In this document: one piece after another, positions 1-7,960 of the stretch | Position numbering within the stretch: the stretch's first letter is position 1 | Layout of the letters: each line of letters begins with the position of its first letter | NCBI RefSeq assembly: GCF_000311845.1 | Contig: NZ_HE978574.1 | Coordinates: forward strand, 1,269,248 to 1,333,247 | Source of the DNA: Enorma massiliensis phI | GTDB lineage: Bacteria; Actinomycetota; Coriobacteriia; Coriobacteriales; Coriobacteriaceae | Direction of reading: 5' to 3' | Length of the DNA: 64,000 nt | Position numbers and translations under genes: made by a program | The notes under the pieces: model-generated | What the model was told of the DNA's origin: nothing | What the model saw: the letters and a program-made list of their open reading frames with translations, nothing else | Database searches by the model: none

Positions 1-249
1 CCCATAGGACAATCCAAGTATTGGAATCTCCTGATAGCCGACGATGCGCGCAGCCCGCAGAAGCGTGCCATCGCCGCCAAGGGAGATAACAAGGTCCGAG
101 CCCTCAATATCGGGAGTCGAGACGATCTTAGAGCGTTGATCTGCCGCCCATGCCACCTCATAACCCTGGCGCGAAAGCCAGAGCTCGAGCGCCAGGCCGC
201 TCTCGACCGCCTCGTTTTTATAGTAGTTCGGCACGAGAAAGACCTTCAT
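1..249 (-). CDS. nadK: NAD kinase (N-terminal part, cut by window edge)
   Basis: Phosphorylates NAD to NADP in the cytosol. The 83 visible residues start MKVFLVPNYYKNEA and contain the family's nucleotide-binding motif GGDGTLLRAAR, followed by the IPILGLSYG strand just before the edge. The ATG overlaps the tlyA stop as ATGA (246-249), so the two are translationally coupled. The order tlyA-nadK is common in Gram-positive bacteria, often followed by recN. The C-terminal catalytic domain lies outside the window. Confidence 0.93.
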   Translation of the reverse strand, partial: MKVFLVPNYYKNEAVESGLALELWLSRQGYEVAWAADQRSKIVSTPDIEGSDLVISLGGDGTLLRAARIVGYQEIPILGLSYG

Positions 250-1049
250 GCGCCCACCACCCCTTCGATGGATGAGAGAACCCGTTCGCGCGCCGCGGCA
301 ACCTCAGTTTCACCGCCGGAGCCCAGACGACCAAGGAGAAAGAACTCAACGTTACCCTTCGTACCCGTTATGGGCGAGGTGCACACACCCTCCGGCGTGA
401 GGCCGCGCCCGGAGAACAGGTCTACCGCTTGCTCGAGTACGCGACGACGTACGTTCGGATCGCGCACGATCCCTCCTTCACCGACCTCAGAGGCAGGTGC
501 CTCGAACTGGGGTTTAACGAGCGTGAGAAAGCGGCCGCCAGGAACGAGCAAGGCGATGACGGCATCGATAATGTGCGCAATGCTCGTAAAGGAAACGTCG
601 CAGACGACCAGATCGCAGCAGGCGCGATAGCCCAGCGAGGGCAGATCGACCACATTCGTCCGCTCTAGGAGCGTGACGCGCTCATCGTTTCTCAGCGACC
701 ATGCGAACTGCGCTCTACCAACATCGACTGCAATAACCGAGGCAGCACCGCGCTTAAGAAGGCAATCGGTAAAGCCGCCAGTCGAGCACCCGATATCTCC
801 GCACGCAAGGCCGGAAGGATCCACGCCGAAGGCATCGAGCGCGCCCTCGAGCTTAAGACCTCCCCTCCCAACATAGGGAAGACGCCCCTTGACATGCAAA
901 GGAAGGCCGGGGTCGACCATCATGCCGGGTGAGGTGAGACGTTCTCCCCGCGCAGAGACATCACCGGCCATCAAGGTGCGCAGGGCATCCGCGCGATCAA
1001 CGCAGATGCCCTGAGCAACGAGTTCATCATCGAGGCGTACGCGCTTCAT
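246..1049 (-). CDS. tlyA: TlyA-family rRNA (cytidine-2'-O)-methyltransferase
   Basis: 267 aa. An N-terminal S4 RNA-binding domain (about residues 1-60, KRVRLDDELVAQG) is followed by an FtsJ/RrmJ-type methyltransferase fold with the SAM loop GCSTGGFT (about 87-94), the VVCDVSF strand and the LVKPQFE strand. The family 2'-O-methylates 16S and/or 23S rRNA, which sensitises ribosomes to capreomycin; older databases call it hemolysin A. The ATG at 1049 is preferred over an in-frame TTG at 1058. It follows xseB by 12 bases and overlaps nadK, so it is part of the nusB-xseB-tlyA-nadK run. Confidence 0.93.
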   Translation of the reverse strand: MKRVRLDDELVAQGICVDRADALRTLMAGDVSARGERLTSPGMMVDPGLPLHVKGRLPYVGRGGLKLEGALDAFGVDPSGLACGDIGCSTGGFTDCLLKRGAASVIAVDVGRAQFAWSLRNDERVTLLERTNVVDLPSLGYRACCDLVVCDVSFTSIAHIIDAVIALLVPGGRFLTLVKPQFEAPASEVGEGGIVRDPNVRRRVLEQAVDLFSGRGLTPEGVCTSPITGTKGNVEFFLLGRLGSGGETEVAAARERVLSSIEGVVGA

Positions 1050-1061
1050 GGCACGCAAGCC

Positions 1062-1358
1062 CTATTCAGTTGGAGGCGCTGCATCGGCGCCCGCATCGGA
1101 AGCCGAATCGGACCCATCCTGGGCCGCAGCATCGAGGGAGGTGTCGTCGGCACGAGCCGCCTGATCGAGCTGTGCTGCCTCCTCAGGGCTCAGATCGAAG
1201 CTATCGACGAGCTCTGCAGCACGAGACCCAAGCTCGATGGCCTCGTCATACAGGTCGAGGCTGCGCTCGAGCGACGTGTCCTTCGAGCGCACGACCGAGA
1301 TGATTTCGTCCAAGCGCTCCGTAATATCGGCGAAGCTGTTCGGGGCGATCTCAGCCAT
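1062..1358 (-). CDS. xseB: Exodeoxyribonuclease VII small subunit
   Basis: 98 aa. The N-terminal two thirds match the XseB helical hairpin (SFADITERLDEIISVVRSK, then SLDLYDEAIELG). The C-terminal 35 residues are a low-complexity Asp/Ala/Ser tail. XseB binds the large catalytic subunit XseA to form exonuclease VII, which degrades single-stranded DNA to acid-soluble oligonucleotides. It starts 2 bases after the nusB stop. The usual upstream partner xseA is absent here: nusB ends directly in front of xseB, so XseA must be encoded elsewhere or be missing. Confidence 0.88.
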   Translation of the reverse strand: MAEIAPNSFADITERLDEIISVVRSKDTSLERSLDLYDEAIELGSRAAELVDSFDLSPEEAAQLDQAARADDTSLDAAAQDGSDSASDAGADAAPPTE

Positions 1359-1360
1359 AC

Positions 1361-1924
1361 CTAGCAGCCCTCACTCGACACGGGAGCTTCGGCAGCGGGC
1401 GGCTCAGCAGCCTCAACGGCATCCGTCGCCTGTGCGCCCAAGGCGGGCGCAGCCGAGTCCTCCGCAGGCGTGGAATCAACGGGGCGCGGGAAGATGCGGG
1501 AATCGCGCACCACGCGCCCAAGCACGCCGTTAACAAAGCTTGCCGATTCATCGGTGCCGTACGCCTTGGCAATCTCAACGGCCTCGTTGATCACCACGGC
1601 ATCATCGACGCGCTCTGGCGAGAACCGCAGCTCGTAGACGGCAAGGCGCAGCAGATTGCGGTCCGAGCCGGGCATGCGGTCAAGAGCCCAGTTCTCCGAA
1701 ACCCGGGCAAGGCCTCGGTCGATCTCGCCGATATGCGCATAGCAACCGCGCGCCAGCTCGGCAGCGTAAGGAACGAGCGGGCTTGCCTCCTCGGAGGCGC
1801 GCGCCAAAAGATAATCGCCTGCGAGCACATCGTCGACGGTGCGCCCGAGAATCTCGGCCTGGAAGAGGAGCTGAAGGGCCTGGCTGCGGGCAAGCGTGCG
1901 CCCGCGTTCTACTTTGAGGCTCAC
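1361..1924 (-). CDS. nusB: Transcription antitermination factor NusB
   Basis: 187 aa from a GTG at 1924, chosen because AAGGAG lies 5 bases upstream and because longer reading would overlap the previous gene. Residues about 8-145 match NusB (RTLARSQALQLLFQAE, ISxxWxLDRM-type segment SENWALDRMPGSDRNLLRLAVYE, then EAVEIAKAYG). NusB binds boxA RNA with NusE/S10 to support rRNA antitermination. An acidic, Ala/Pro-rich tail of about 45 residues extends beyond the conserved domain. The gene lies between the asp23-like gene and xseB. Confidence 0.92.
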   Translation of the reverse strand: MSLKVERGRTLARSQALQLLFQAEILGRTVDDVLAGDYLLARASEEASPLVPYAAELARGCYAHIGEIDRGLARVSENWALDRMPGSDRNLLRLAVYELRFSPERVDDAVVINEAVEIAKAYGTDESASFVNGVLGRVVRDSRIFPRPVDSTPAEDSAAPALGAQATDAVEAAEPPAAEAPVSSEGC

Positions 1925-1926
1925 TA

Positions 1927-2286
1927 CTACTCCTTGGGGAAGACGAGCCCGTCGATGCACACATCGACGCGCGCCACGGAAACGCCCACCTGGGCATCGA
2001 TAGCGTGGACGACCGCCTCGCGCACGACCTCGGCGAGCTTCTTGAACGGATAGCCGAAGAACACGACAAGGTGCACCGTGATCGCAAGCTGGTCATCTAC
2101 GACCTCGGTCTCGACCGCAGGAGCGGCGGCGGTGCTGCGCGCAGAGAGCATCGAGACGAGGTTGGTGGCGAGGTCCTTCACGCCGACCGACGCGATGCCC
2201 TCGATCTCCTCGACGGAGCGCGAAACGACCGCAGCGAGAACCTCCGGCGCAATGCCGATACCGGAAATGTAGATCTCCTGAGACAT
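1927..2286 (-). CDS. Asp23/Gls24 family envelope-stress protein
   Basis: 119 aa, start ATG at 2286 with GGGGGA upstream. Asp23-family pattern: a short N-terminal strand (EIYISGIGIAPEVLAAVV), a central VVDDQLAITVHLVV strand and a C-terminal VSVARVDVCIDGLVF strand. Members associate with the membrane in Gram-positive bacteria; one commonly sits between efp and nusB, as here. Role in envelope homeostasis is inferred from the family. A second, separate family member is at 60442-60795. Confidence 0.85.
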   Translation of the reverse strand: MSQEIYISGIGIAPEVLAAVVSRSVEEIEGIASVGVKDLATNLVSMLSARSTAAAPAVETEVVDDQLAITVHLVVFFGYPFKKLAEVVREAVVHAIDAQVGVSVARVDVCIDGLVFPKE

Positions 2287-2319
2287 GGGGTCCCCCAAAT
2301 ACGTACGATGGAGCAGAAA

Positions 2320-2883
2320 CTAGACGCGGGAAACGAACTTGCCGTCGCGCGTGTCGACCTTGATCATCTCGCCCTCGTTGAGGTACATGGGCACCTGGAC
2401 AACTGCACCGGTCTCGATGGTGGCAGGCTTGGTGGAACCCTGAACGGTGTCGCCCTTGAAGCCCGGATCGGTCTGGGTGATCTGGACCTCGATGAACATC
2501 GGCGGGTTCACGCCCATAAGATCATCGTCGGCGTAGAGAAGCTGGCAGACGTCGTTCTCCTTGAGCCACTTAGCGTTGTCGCCGATGAAGTCCTCGGGCA
2601 CGGGAACCTGCTCATAGGTCTCGTTGTCCATGAAGATGAAGTCGTTGCCGTCGTTGTAGAGGTACTGCATCTCACGGGTGGAGAGCATGACGCTTTCGAA
2701 CTTGGTGCCGGCGTTGCAGGTGTTCTCGACCACGCGGCCGGTCTTGATGTCCTTGGTCTTATAGCGCACGAACGCGCCGCCCTTGCCCGGCTTGACATGC
2801 TGGAACTCGACGATGGTCACGACCTTGTCCTTGATGCGCAATCCGATGCCGTTCTTGAAATCGGCGGTGGTGATGGTTGCCAT
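2320..2883 (-). CDS. efp: Translation elongation factor P
   Basis: 187 aa, full family length. Three beta-barrel domains: KOW-like domain I with the tip loop HVKPGKGGA carrying Lys34, then OB domains II and III ending VDTRDGKFVSRV. EF-P enters the ribosomal E site and relieves stalling at polyproline. Lys34 is the residue modified in many bacteria; no modification gene is seen nearby. SD AAAGG precedes the ATG. It has its own likely promoter (2948-2953) and leads the efp-asp23-nusB-xseB-tlyA-nadK run. Confidence 0.97.
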   Translation of the reverse strand: MATITTADFKNGIGLRIKDKVVTIVEFQHVKPGKGGAFVRYKTKDIKTGRVVENTCNAGTKFESVMLSTREMQYLYNDGNDFIFMDNETYEQVPVPEDFIGDNAKWLKENDVCQLLYADDDLMGVNPPMFIEVQITQTDPGFKGDTVQGSTKPATIETGAVVQVPMYLNEGEMIKVDTRDGKFVSRV

Positions 2884-2947
2884 GTGCTACCTTTCTTGCT
2901 TGTCTGCCACGCAGAGACCTGCGCTGCATTGATGCATGAACGTACAA

Positions 2948-2953
2948 AGTATA
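2948..2953 (-). promoter_or_regulatory. Likely -10 element of efp
   Basis: TATACT on the minus strand, about 65 bases before the efp ATG. No good -35 is visible. The context TATACTTTGTACGTT closely matches the one before alaS (TATACTTTGTGCGTT, 14885-14890), which supports both as housekeeping promoters. Confidence 0.5.
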
Positions 2954-3031
2954 CGCTTTCCCGCGCCTTTACGCAGGTGCAAGCGCAACTATCCACAGAG
3001 CGAGCGTCGAAGCGCCCGCCTCTCGACGAAG

Positions 3032-3068
3032 CAGCCTGGCAGCGACGCGATGGGTGCGAGCCAGGCTG
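3032..3068 (-). terminator. Stem-loop after pepP
   Basis: A 9-bp perfect stem (CAGCCTGGC / GCCAGGCTG) with a 19-nt loop lies 23 bases beyond the pepP stop and before the efp promoter. There is no clear U-run, so termination is inferred from position. Confidence 0.4.
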
Positions 3069-3090
3069 AACCAAAGGGAGCTTGTATCTC

Positions 3091-4221
3091 CTAGCAGTCG
3101 ATGACCTGAAGGTCATGCGGGCTCTGGGTGAAGGGGACGAAGCCCTGGGCGGTCACGAGACCGCAGTCCTCAAGGCGAACGCCGAACTCACCGGGCAGAT
3201 ACACGCCCGGCTCGATCGTGACGACGGAGCCCTCCCCCACCGTATTGTGCGTGCGCCCAAAATTGGGGAGCTCATGGATGTCGATGCCCACGCCGTGGCC
3301 AAGGCCGTGGCCGTAGTACTCGCCGTAACCGGCATCGCCGATAATCTTCCGCGAAAGCTCATGGATCTCGTTACCGTCCACGCCGGCATAGACCGCCTTA
3401 GCGCACTCCTCATGCGTGCGCTGCACGAGGTCGTAAATCTCGCGCATCTTCGCCGAGGGCTCGCCCACGGCAACCGTGCGGGTCATGTCGGAATCGTAGT
3501 CGTGGTAGCGCGCGCCGTAATCCATGAGAACGAACTCGCCCTTCTGCACAGGGCGATCGCTCGGGATGGCGTGCGGGTTCGCCGCATTAGGGCCTGCAGC
3601 GACGATAGAGCCGAACGCAAGGCCGTCGGCTCCGTTTTCGAACATGAAGTTCTCGAGCTCGAGCTTTATCTGCTTCTCGGTGAGACCGGGACGAATAAAC
3701 TCAAGCATGTGCGCAAACGCGGCGTCGGTGATTGCCTGGGCCCGCTTCATGAGGGCGATCTCCTCTTCGTCCTTCACCGCGCGCATGAGGCGAAGGTCCC
3801 CATGCATCTGCGGAAGCAGGGCACCGATGGAAAGATCCCCGAGTCCACGGACCAAACCGTCATAGAACGAGAGCTCCATGGTGTCCTCAACGGCAACGAC
3901 GCGACACTTGGCATCGCGAGCACGCTCGGCAGCCCAACGCGGAATACCGATGACCTCCATATCGAGGACCCAAGGGCTATCTGCCGGAAGATGCTCGATG
4001 AAGCTGTTGTAGTAGCGAGAATCGGTGTGCAGGAACGTATTCGACGCGGTGATGAACGCAGCGTGCGGCAACTCGCCCGTATAGTCGAACACGCCTTCGG
4101 CGCCGGTCAACCAGCGAAGATTCGCCTCATCGCGAATAATGACGGCATCGTAGCCGCGCTCGTCCATGAGCTCGCGAACACGCTCGATGCGACCGAGCGG
4201 GCCAGAAGCATGTGAGGACAT
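3091..4221 (-). CDS. pepP: M24-family Xaa-Pro aminopeptidase
   Basis: 376 aa. An N-terminal creatinase-like domain (about 1-140) precedes a pita-bread M24 peptidase domain. The metal-binding residues can be followed: Asp in LMDYGARYHDYDSDMTRT, His in YYGHGLGHGVGIDIHE, Glu in TIEPGVYLPG and Glu in VRLEDCGLV. It releases N-terminal residues preceding proline in the cytosol. It sits directly upstream of efp, a very common pairing, but the 207-base gap with a hairpin and promoter suggests separate transcription. SD GAAGGGG precedes the ATG. Confidence 0.93.
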   Translation of the reverse strand: MSSHASGPLGRIERVRELMDERGYDAVIIRDEANLRWLTGAEGVFDYTGELPHAAFITASNTFLHTDSRYYNSFIEHLPADSPWVLDMEVIGIPRWAAERARDAKCRVVAVEDTMELSFYDGLVRGLGDLSIGALLPQMHGDLRLMRAVKDEEEIALMKRAQAITDAAFAHMLEFIRPGLTEKQIKLELENFMFENGADGLAFGSIVAAGPNAANPHAIPSDRPVQKGEFVLMDYGARYHDYDSDMTRTVAVGEPSAKMREIYDLVQRTHEECAKAVYAGVDGNEIHELSRKIIGDAGYGEYYGHGLGHGVGIDIHELPNFGRTHNTVGEGSVVTIEPGVYLPGEFGVRLEDCGLVTAQGFVPFTQSPHDLQVIDC

Positions 4222-4246
4222 AAGTACCCCTTCTTTCTAAATCGTT

Positions 4247-4332
4247 TGACTCACAGACACCGGGTGTCTGTGAGTCATTTCCGGGTGTCTGTGAGTCATT
4301 TGAATCGCCAACACCGGGTGTCTGTGAGTCAT
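4247..4332. repeat. Palindromic repeat cluster, GACTCACAGACAC family
   Basis: Between aroB and pepP. A perfect inverted repeat of 14+3+14 (TGACTCACAGACAC / GTGTCTGTGAGTCA, 4247-4277) overlaps two exact tandem copies of a 21-bp unit (4260-4280 and 4281-4301, starting CCGGGTGTCTGTGAGTCA). A third copy at 4314-4332 is preceded by a different half-site, GAATCGCCAACAC. A related element is at 24491-24519. No coding function. Confidence 0.9.
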
Positions 4333-4408
4333 CTGACATCCAGGATCCGCAGTAAAGCATACTGCAAGTACGCTGAGCGAGCACCGGTTAGGAGAAATCA
4401 ATCGTTCG

Positions 4409-5509
4409 CTATGCCACGAGCTCCGCACGCGAAGCAACATAGGCACGCGCATGGCGCACGAGCACATCGTCGGGAACGGCCGTTAGCCGAATGGTGCCCA
4501 CCGATTTGGGAAGCGGGAGGAGGAAACGGTTAGACCGGCGCGCATGCTCCTCCTTGAGGGCGCGCACGAAGCCCTCGGCATCGAGCGAGAATCCATATTC
4601 CTCGATGCCGAGGTCTTCAAACAGATCATCCTGATCAAAGACGATATCGGCATCGAGGCCAGCCGCCTCCACAGCAAGACGGGCTTCGAAGCGCATGCCC
4701 TCTGACAAAAGCGCCCAACCAGGGGCTTCGGGCCCCAGACAACGTGCGAGCGCACGAGCCGTCGCGCGTCCATAGGACAGCGCATGCCGGGCAGAGGGGT
4801 TTGCGGCCTTAACGACGTTGCGACGCGCCTGCTGCACCGGTCCAAAGACCTCACTGAATGCAACGGGCTCATCGGCAGCGATGAGAGGAGCGCTCTCGAC
4901 CAGCTGCTCCCAGACGCGCTTCCCCTCTGCAAGGGCGGCGCCGAGCATAAGAGCCCTGCCCTCGAGACGTGCTTCGAGCGGCATGTCGGCGATAAGATCG
5001 AAGTCGCAAACGACCATAGTAGGCATCGGCCTGAGCGACACCATATCAGGAGCCTCTGGAGTAGCAAGCGGATGCATCTCGGTGGGCAGCGTGACCATCG
5101 CGTCGAGGGTGGTGGGAATCAGGGTGCACGGAACGCCCCCGCACCAAAGCTGCGCGGCGAGAAGCGCCGAAGAGCAAAGTTTCGCATCGCCGAGAGCGAG
5201 CATGAGGTCGTCGGCGGTAAGAGCGGCACGAGCGCATCCAGCGAGCACCTCGGTAGCGCTCGAGAGCGTGGCAGGATCCGTCTCGCGAGGGAACACGCAT
5301 TCCTCCGTCGAGAAACCGGCGTCGATAAGTGCCCTGCGCACCGCATCGCCGTAAGCCGTATATGCATCGTCAGTTGAAACGAGTAGGGCGCGCTTAGGCA
5401 TGCCGACCGCTCCCGACACGATGCGAGGAAGCTCCTCGAGCGCACCGGATCCCGAACGGACATCGATGCTCTTCTGACTGATGTTGAGGAGTTGACGCTT
5501 GATCGTCAC
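4409..5509 (-). CDS. Degenerate 3-dehydroquinate synthase (AroB) homologue
   Basis: 366 aa, family length. The overall AroB layout is recognisable (N-terminal Rossmann-like half, VPCTLIPTTL segment, DADIVFDQDDLFEDLGI, C-terminal SVGTIRL), but the catalytic signatures are gone. The NAD-binding GGGVxGD is GDAKLCS (107-113). The PTTLLAQxDxxxGGK region reads PTTLDAMVTLPTE (132-144), with no lysine. The zinc-histidine motifs LNFGHTxGH and LHGE read LSYGRATAR (244-252) and LLSEGM (267-272). It is therefore unlikely to make dehydroquinate. The frame is intact and the GTG start overlaps the aroK stop, so it is maintained and coupled to aroK. Confidence 0.8.
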   Translation of the reverse strand: MTIKRQLLNISQKSIDVRSGSGALEELPRIVSGAVGMPKRALLVSTDDAYTAYGDAVRRALIDAGFSTEECVFPRETDPATLSSATEVLAGCARAALTADDLMLALGDAKLCSSALLAAQLWCGGVPCTLIPTTLDAMVTLPTEMHPLATPEAPDMVSLRPMPTMVVCDFDLIADMPLEARLEGRALMLGAALAEGKRVWEQLVESAPLIAADEPVAFSEVFGPVQQARRNVVKAANPSARHALSYGRATARALARCLGPEAPGWALLSEGMRFEARLAVEAAGLDADIVFDQDDLFEDLGIEEYGFSLDAEGFVRALKEEHARRSNRFLLPLPKSVGTIRLTAVPDDVLVRHARAYVASRAELVA

Positions 5510-6060
5510 AGCAAACCACGCTCCAAAAGCATATCGGCACAGATATAGGACACGTCTTCGAATGAGCGGCCGCGAATATCCACCGTCAAATCCGCCGCCG
5601 AACGGTATAGCGGGCGACGATGCTGGTAGAGGCGATGCGCGTGCTCGCGCGAACGGAAATCGGGACGACTCGCAAGCGAGCGAATCTGCCGAAGCGAATC
5701 ATCGAATTCACCGTCTAGGTATACGCACACGCCCATCTCGTGCATAAGCTCGATGTTACGCGGTGTCTCCACGATACCGCCCCCGCACGAGACCAAGAGG
5801 CTGCGTTCGCTCGCAAGCGATTCAAGCGCCTTGGTTTCAAGCTCTCGAAACGAAGCTTCACCCTCGTTGCGGAAAAGGTACGAGATCGAATGCCCCGCCC
5901 TGCGCTCAACGAGACGATCGGTATCGAGATAGCGGCGCTTGAACATTCGGCCGAGGTTCCTTGCGAGCGTTGACTTGCCCGCACCCAGAAAACCAATGAA
6001 GAAGATATGGTCGCACCCGTGCTTCGAAGCAAGGACGCGACCGCCTTCGGATCCCCCCAT
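5506..6060 (-). CDS. aroK: Shikimate kinase
   Basis: 184 aa. P-loop kinase with Walker A GFLGAGKST (23-31), shikimate-binding DTD (46-48), FRELE with the conserved Arg72, the SCGGGIV loop (91-97) and a RRPLY lid-end motif. Converts shikimate to shikimate-3-phosphate. In contrast to the neighbouring aroB-like gene all motifs are intact. SD AGGAG precedes the ATG; 6 bases separate it from the upstream yqeG-like gene. The first about 17 residues lie before the usual start of the family. Confidence 0.9.
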   Translation of the reverse strand: MGGSEGGRVLASKHGCDHIFFIGFLGAGKSTLARNLGRMFKRRYLDTDRLVERRAGHSISYLFRNEGEASFRELETKALESLASERSLLVSCGGGIVETPRNIELMHEMGVCVYLDGEFDDSLRQIRSLASRPDFRSREHAHRLYQHRRPLYRSAADLTVDIRGRSFEDVSYICADMLLERGLL

Positions 6061-6066
6061 GCGCCG

Positions 6067-6564
6067 TTACTCCTCGCACGTAAGGTTGCGAAGCGCGCGC
6101 CGCTCGAAGATGCGGAAGATCTGCGTATACCAGAGGTCGGCTGTTGCCTGCGGCTTCACGAGAATCGTATCGATGCCGGCAAGGTTACCTGCCCACACAT
6201 CCGTATAGAGCTGGTCTCCCACCATGACTGCCTCATCCTTCGAGACGCCGGTTCGTTTGAGCCCGGCATTGAGCGCGAAGGGAGCGGGCTTCATGGCGTG
6301 GCTTATCGCCTCGAGACCGAGCTCGCCCGCCGAGCGCATAACTTGGTCTCTATGCCAGTTATTCGAAACCATGCAGAGCCTAAACCCCAAGGCCTTCGCT
6401 CGATCGAGCCACGCGGCTACCTCGTCTGGTGCGGTCGCGCGATCGCGCGGCACGAGTGTGTTATCACGGTCAAGCAAGATAGCGCGCTTGCCCTGAGCGA
6501 AAAGCTCTTCAAGGTCGATACGGTCGACAGATGCTACATAACGCGTGGGTGAAAAGAGGCTCAT
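6067..6564 (-). CDS. YqeG-family HAD phosphatase
   Basis: 165 aa. HAD superfamily class IIIA: motif I DRDNTLVPRD, motif II VSNNWH, and C-terminal VGDQLYTDVWAGN. This matches the YqeG/YqeG-like family, some members of which act as phosphatidylglycerophosphate phosphatases; the substrate here is not determined by the sequence. In Firmicutes yqeG neighbours aroE, and here it neighbours aroK. Its ATG overlaps the mltG stop (ATGA, 6561-6564). Confidence 0.87.
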   Translation of the reverse strand: MSLFSPTRYVASVDRIDLEELFAQGKRAILLDRDNTLVPRDRATAPDEVAAWLDRAKALGFRLCMVSNNWHRDQVMRSAGELGLEAISHAMKPAPFALNAGLKRTGVSKDEAVMVGDQLYTDVWAGNLAGIDTILVKPQATADLWYTQIFRIFERRALRNLTCEE

Positions 6565-7844
6565 GATTGGGAATCCCGATACTCCTGCACGTTCGCTTGG
6601 AACTCGTCGTAGGTTTCACTGAACTTGTGCGAACCATCGCCCGCACTCGAAAGCACATAATACAGGTAATTGGTGTCATCGGGGTTGAGAGCGGCCTGAA
6701 TGGACGAAACACTCGGAGAGCAAATGGGCCCGGGCGTGAGGCCGGTGTTCTGGTAGACGTTGTACGGCGAATCAATCTCGAGGTCATCATAGGTTACCAT
6801 GCCGGACCCGCCACCGCGCGCATAGACGATCGCGGCATCGATCTGGAGCGGCATGCCCTCGTCGAGGCGGTTATAAATGACGCTCGCGATGGTCGAGCGC
6901 TCGCTTTCCACCGAGCTCTCGCGCTCGATGAGCGAAGCCATAGTCACGATCTGCTGCGCCGTGAGCCCATTGGCACCATCGGTCAGGTTGAGGCCTGCGG
7001 TCTCCGTCTCGAATTGATCGAGCATCGCGCGAATAACCTCGTCTGCCGTGGGATCATCCTGGAACGAATAGGTCTTGGGATAGAGATAGCCCTCGAGCGA
7101 ATCGTTATAAGCGCCTTCGAGGAAGGGATAATCCGAAACATAGTTCGAAGCCTTCGCCTGAGCGAGGAAGTCGTCGGCAGAGATGCCATACGTCTCCTGC
7201 ACGCGCTCGGCGGTCTGTTGGACCGTAAGGCCCTCGGGAATCGTCAACGTCACGCCCTCGACGTTCGGGCCATCGATAAGCTGCTGCACCACTTCTTCTG
7301 GGTCTTGCAGCGTGGTGAAGAGGTAGTCACCGGGCTTTAGCAGAGCATCGGCCTGCATGCTGCTGACCGTGGCGTAATACTCCTTGGGATCCTCGATGAT
7401 ATGGTTCTGCGAAAGAATGGAGGCGATCTGGTCGCCAGAAGCGCCCTGGGGAATGTTGATCTGGACCTCGATGCCAGCCTCGACCGCCGGTTCGTTCGAG
7501 CCGGAAATGAGCCGGCCAACAGCCGGAACGACGAACAGAACGATCGCGGCAATAAGCGCTACTGCAACAGCGCAGACGATAATGATGGGAACGATGGGCT
7601 TACGGCGAGCTTGAGTGGTCGAGCGGCGCTGGTAAGCAGGCTGGACGCCATGGCGGCCCTGCGGGCGACCATGCGCCGGGGCGGGCATGCGCCTCGCAGG
7701 TGCGCCTACGGTACGCGAAGGAGCTGCCTGAGGAGCGGTCCTGAACCTCGTACCCTGCGGACGGCCCTGCCCCGCAGCGGAAACGTTGCGGGCATGTGCC
7801 CGGCGAGCGGAGCGATGCGCCCCATCATCCCTAAGTTCTGCCAC
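6561..7844 (-). CDS. mltG: Endolytic murein transglycosylase MltG
   Basis: 427 aa from a GTG at 7844, chosen because GGAGG (7853-7857) lies 8 bases upstream; in-frame ATG 7865 and TTG 7916 have no SD. A cytoplasmic Arg/Pro/Gln-rich N-terminus of about 80 residues is followed by one membrane span (PIVPIIIVCAVAVALIAAIV), a LysM-like/YceG N domain and the YceG catalytic domain with the active-site region SLIERESSVESERSTIASV. It cleaves nascent glycan strands outside the membrane. It is the first gene of the mltG-yqeG-aroK-aroB-like run. Confidence 0.9.
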   Translation of the reverse strand: MAELRDDGAHRSARRAHARNVSAAGQGRPQGTRFRTAPQAAPSRTVGAPARRMPAPAHGRPQGRHGVQPAYQRRSTTQARRKPIVPIIIVCAVAVALIAAIVLFVVPAVGRLISGSNEPAVEAGIEVQINIPQGASGDQIASILSQNHIIEDPKEYYATVSSMQADALLKPGDYLFTTLQDPEEVVQQLIDGPNVEGVTLTIPEGLTVQQTAERVQETYGISADDFLAQAKASNYVSDYPFLEGAYNDSLEGYLYPKTYSFQDDPTADEVIRAMLDQFETETAGLNLTDGANGLTAQQIVTMASLIERESSVESERSTIASVIYNRLDEGMPLQIDAAIVYARGGGSGMVTYDDLEIDSPYNVYQNTGLTPGPICSPSVSSIQAALNPDDTNYLYYVLSSAGDGSHKFSETYDEFQANVQEYRDSQS

Positions 7845-7913
7845 GGCATCGTCCTCCGGAATCATATCGAGGGGTAAAACTGTCGATCCCCGATAGTGTA
7901 CCGCAGGAGCGCC

Positions 7914-7949
7914 CAAACCTTAAAGTTTTCATCGAACCTTGAAGGTTTG
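7914..7949 (-). terminator. Stem-loop after the PTS operon
   Basis: An interrupted stem (CAAACCTT, mismatch, AAG / CTT, mismatch, AAGGTTTG) lies just beyond the DUF956 stop at 7961. No U-run follows, so it could instead be an operator for mltG. A possible mltG -10 (TACACT) follows it. Confidence 0.35.
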
Positions 7950-7960
7950 ACACCTATTGT

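Noticed and set aside
2985-3000. DnaA-box-like CTATCCACA as part of an origin
   Set aside because: Only a single 8-of-9 match, no cluster and no dnaA or gidA context.
4409-5509. aroB as a pseudogene
   Set aside because: The frame is intact over full family length, coupled to aroK, and conserved in fold-level pattern; degenerate enzyme is a better description than broken gene.
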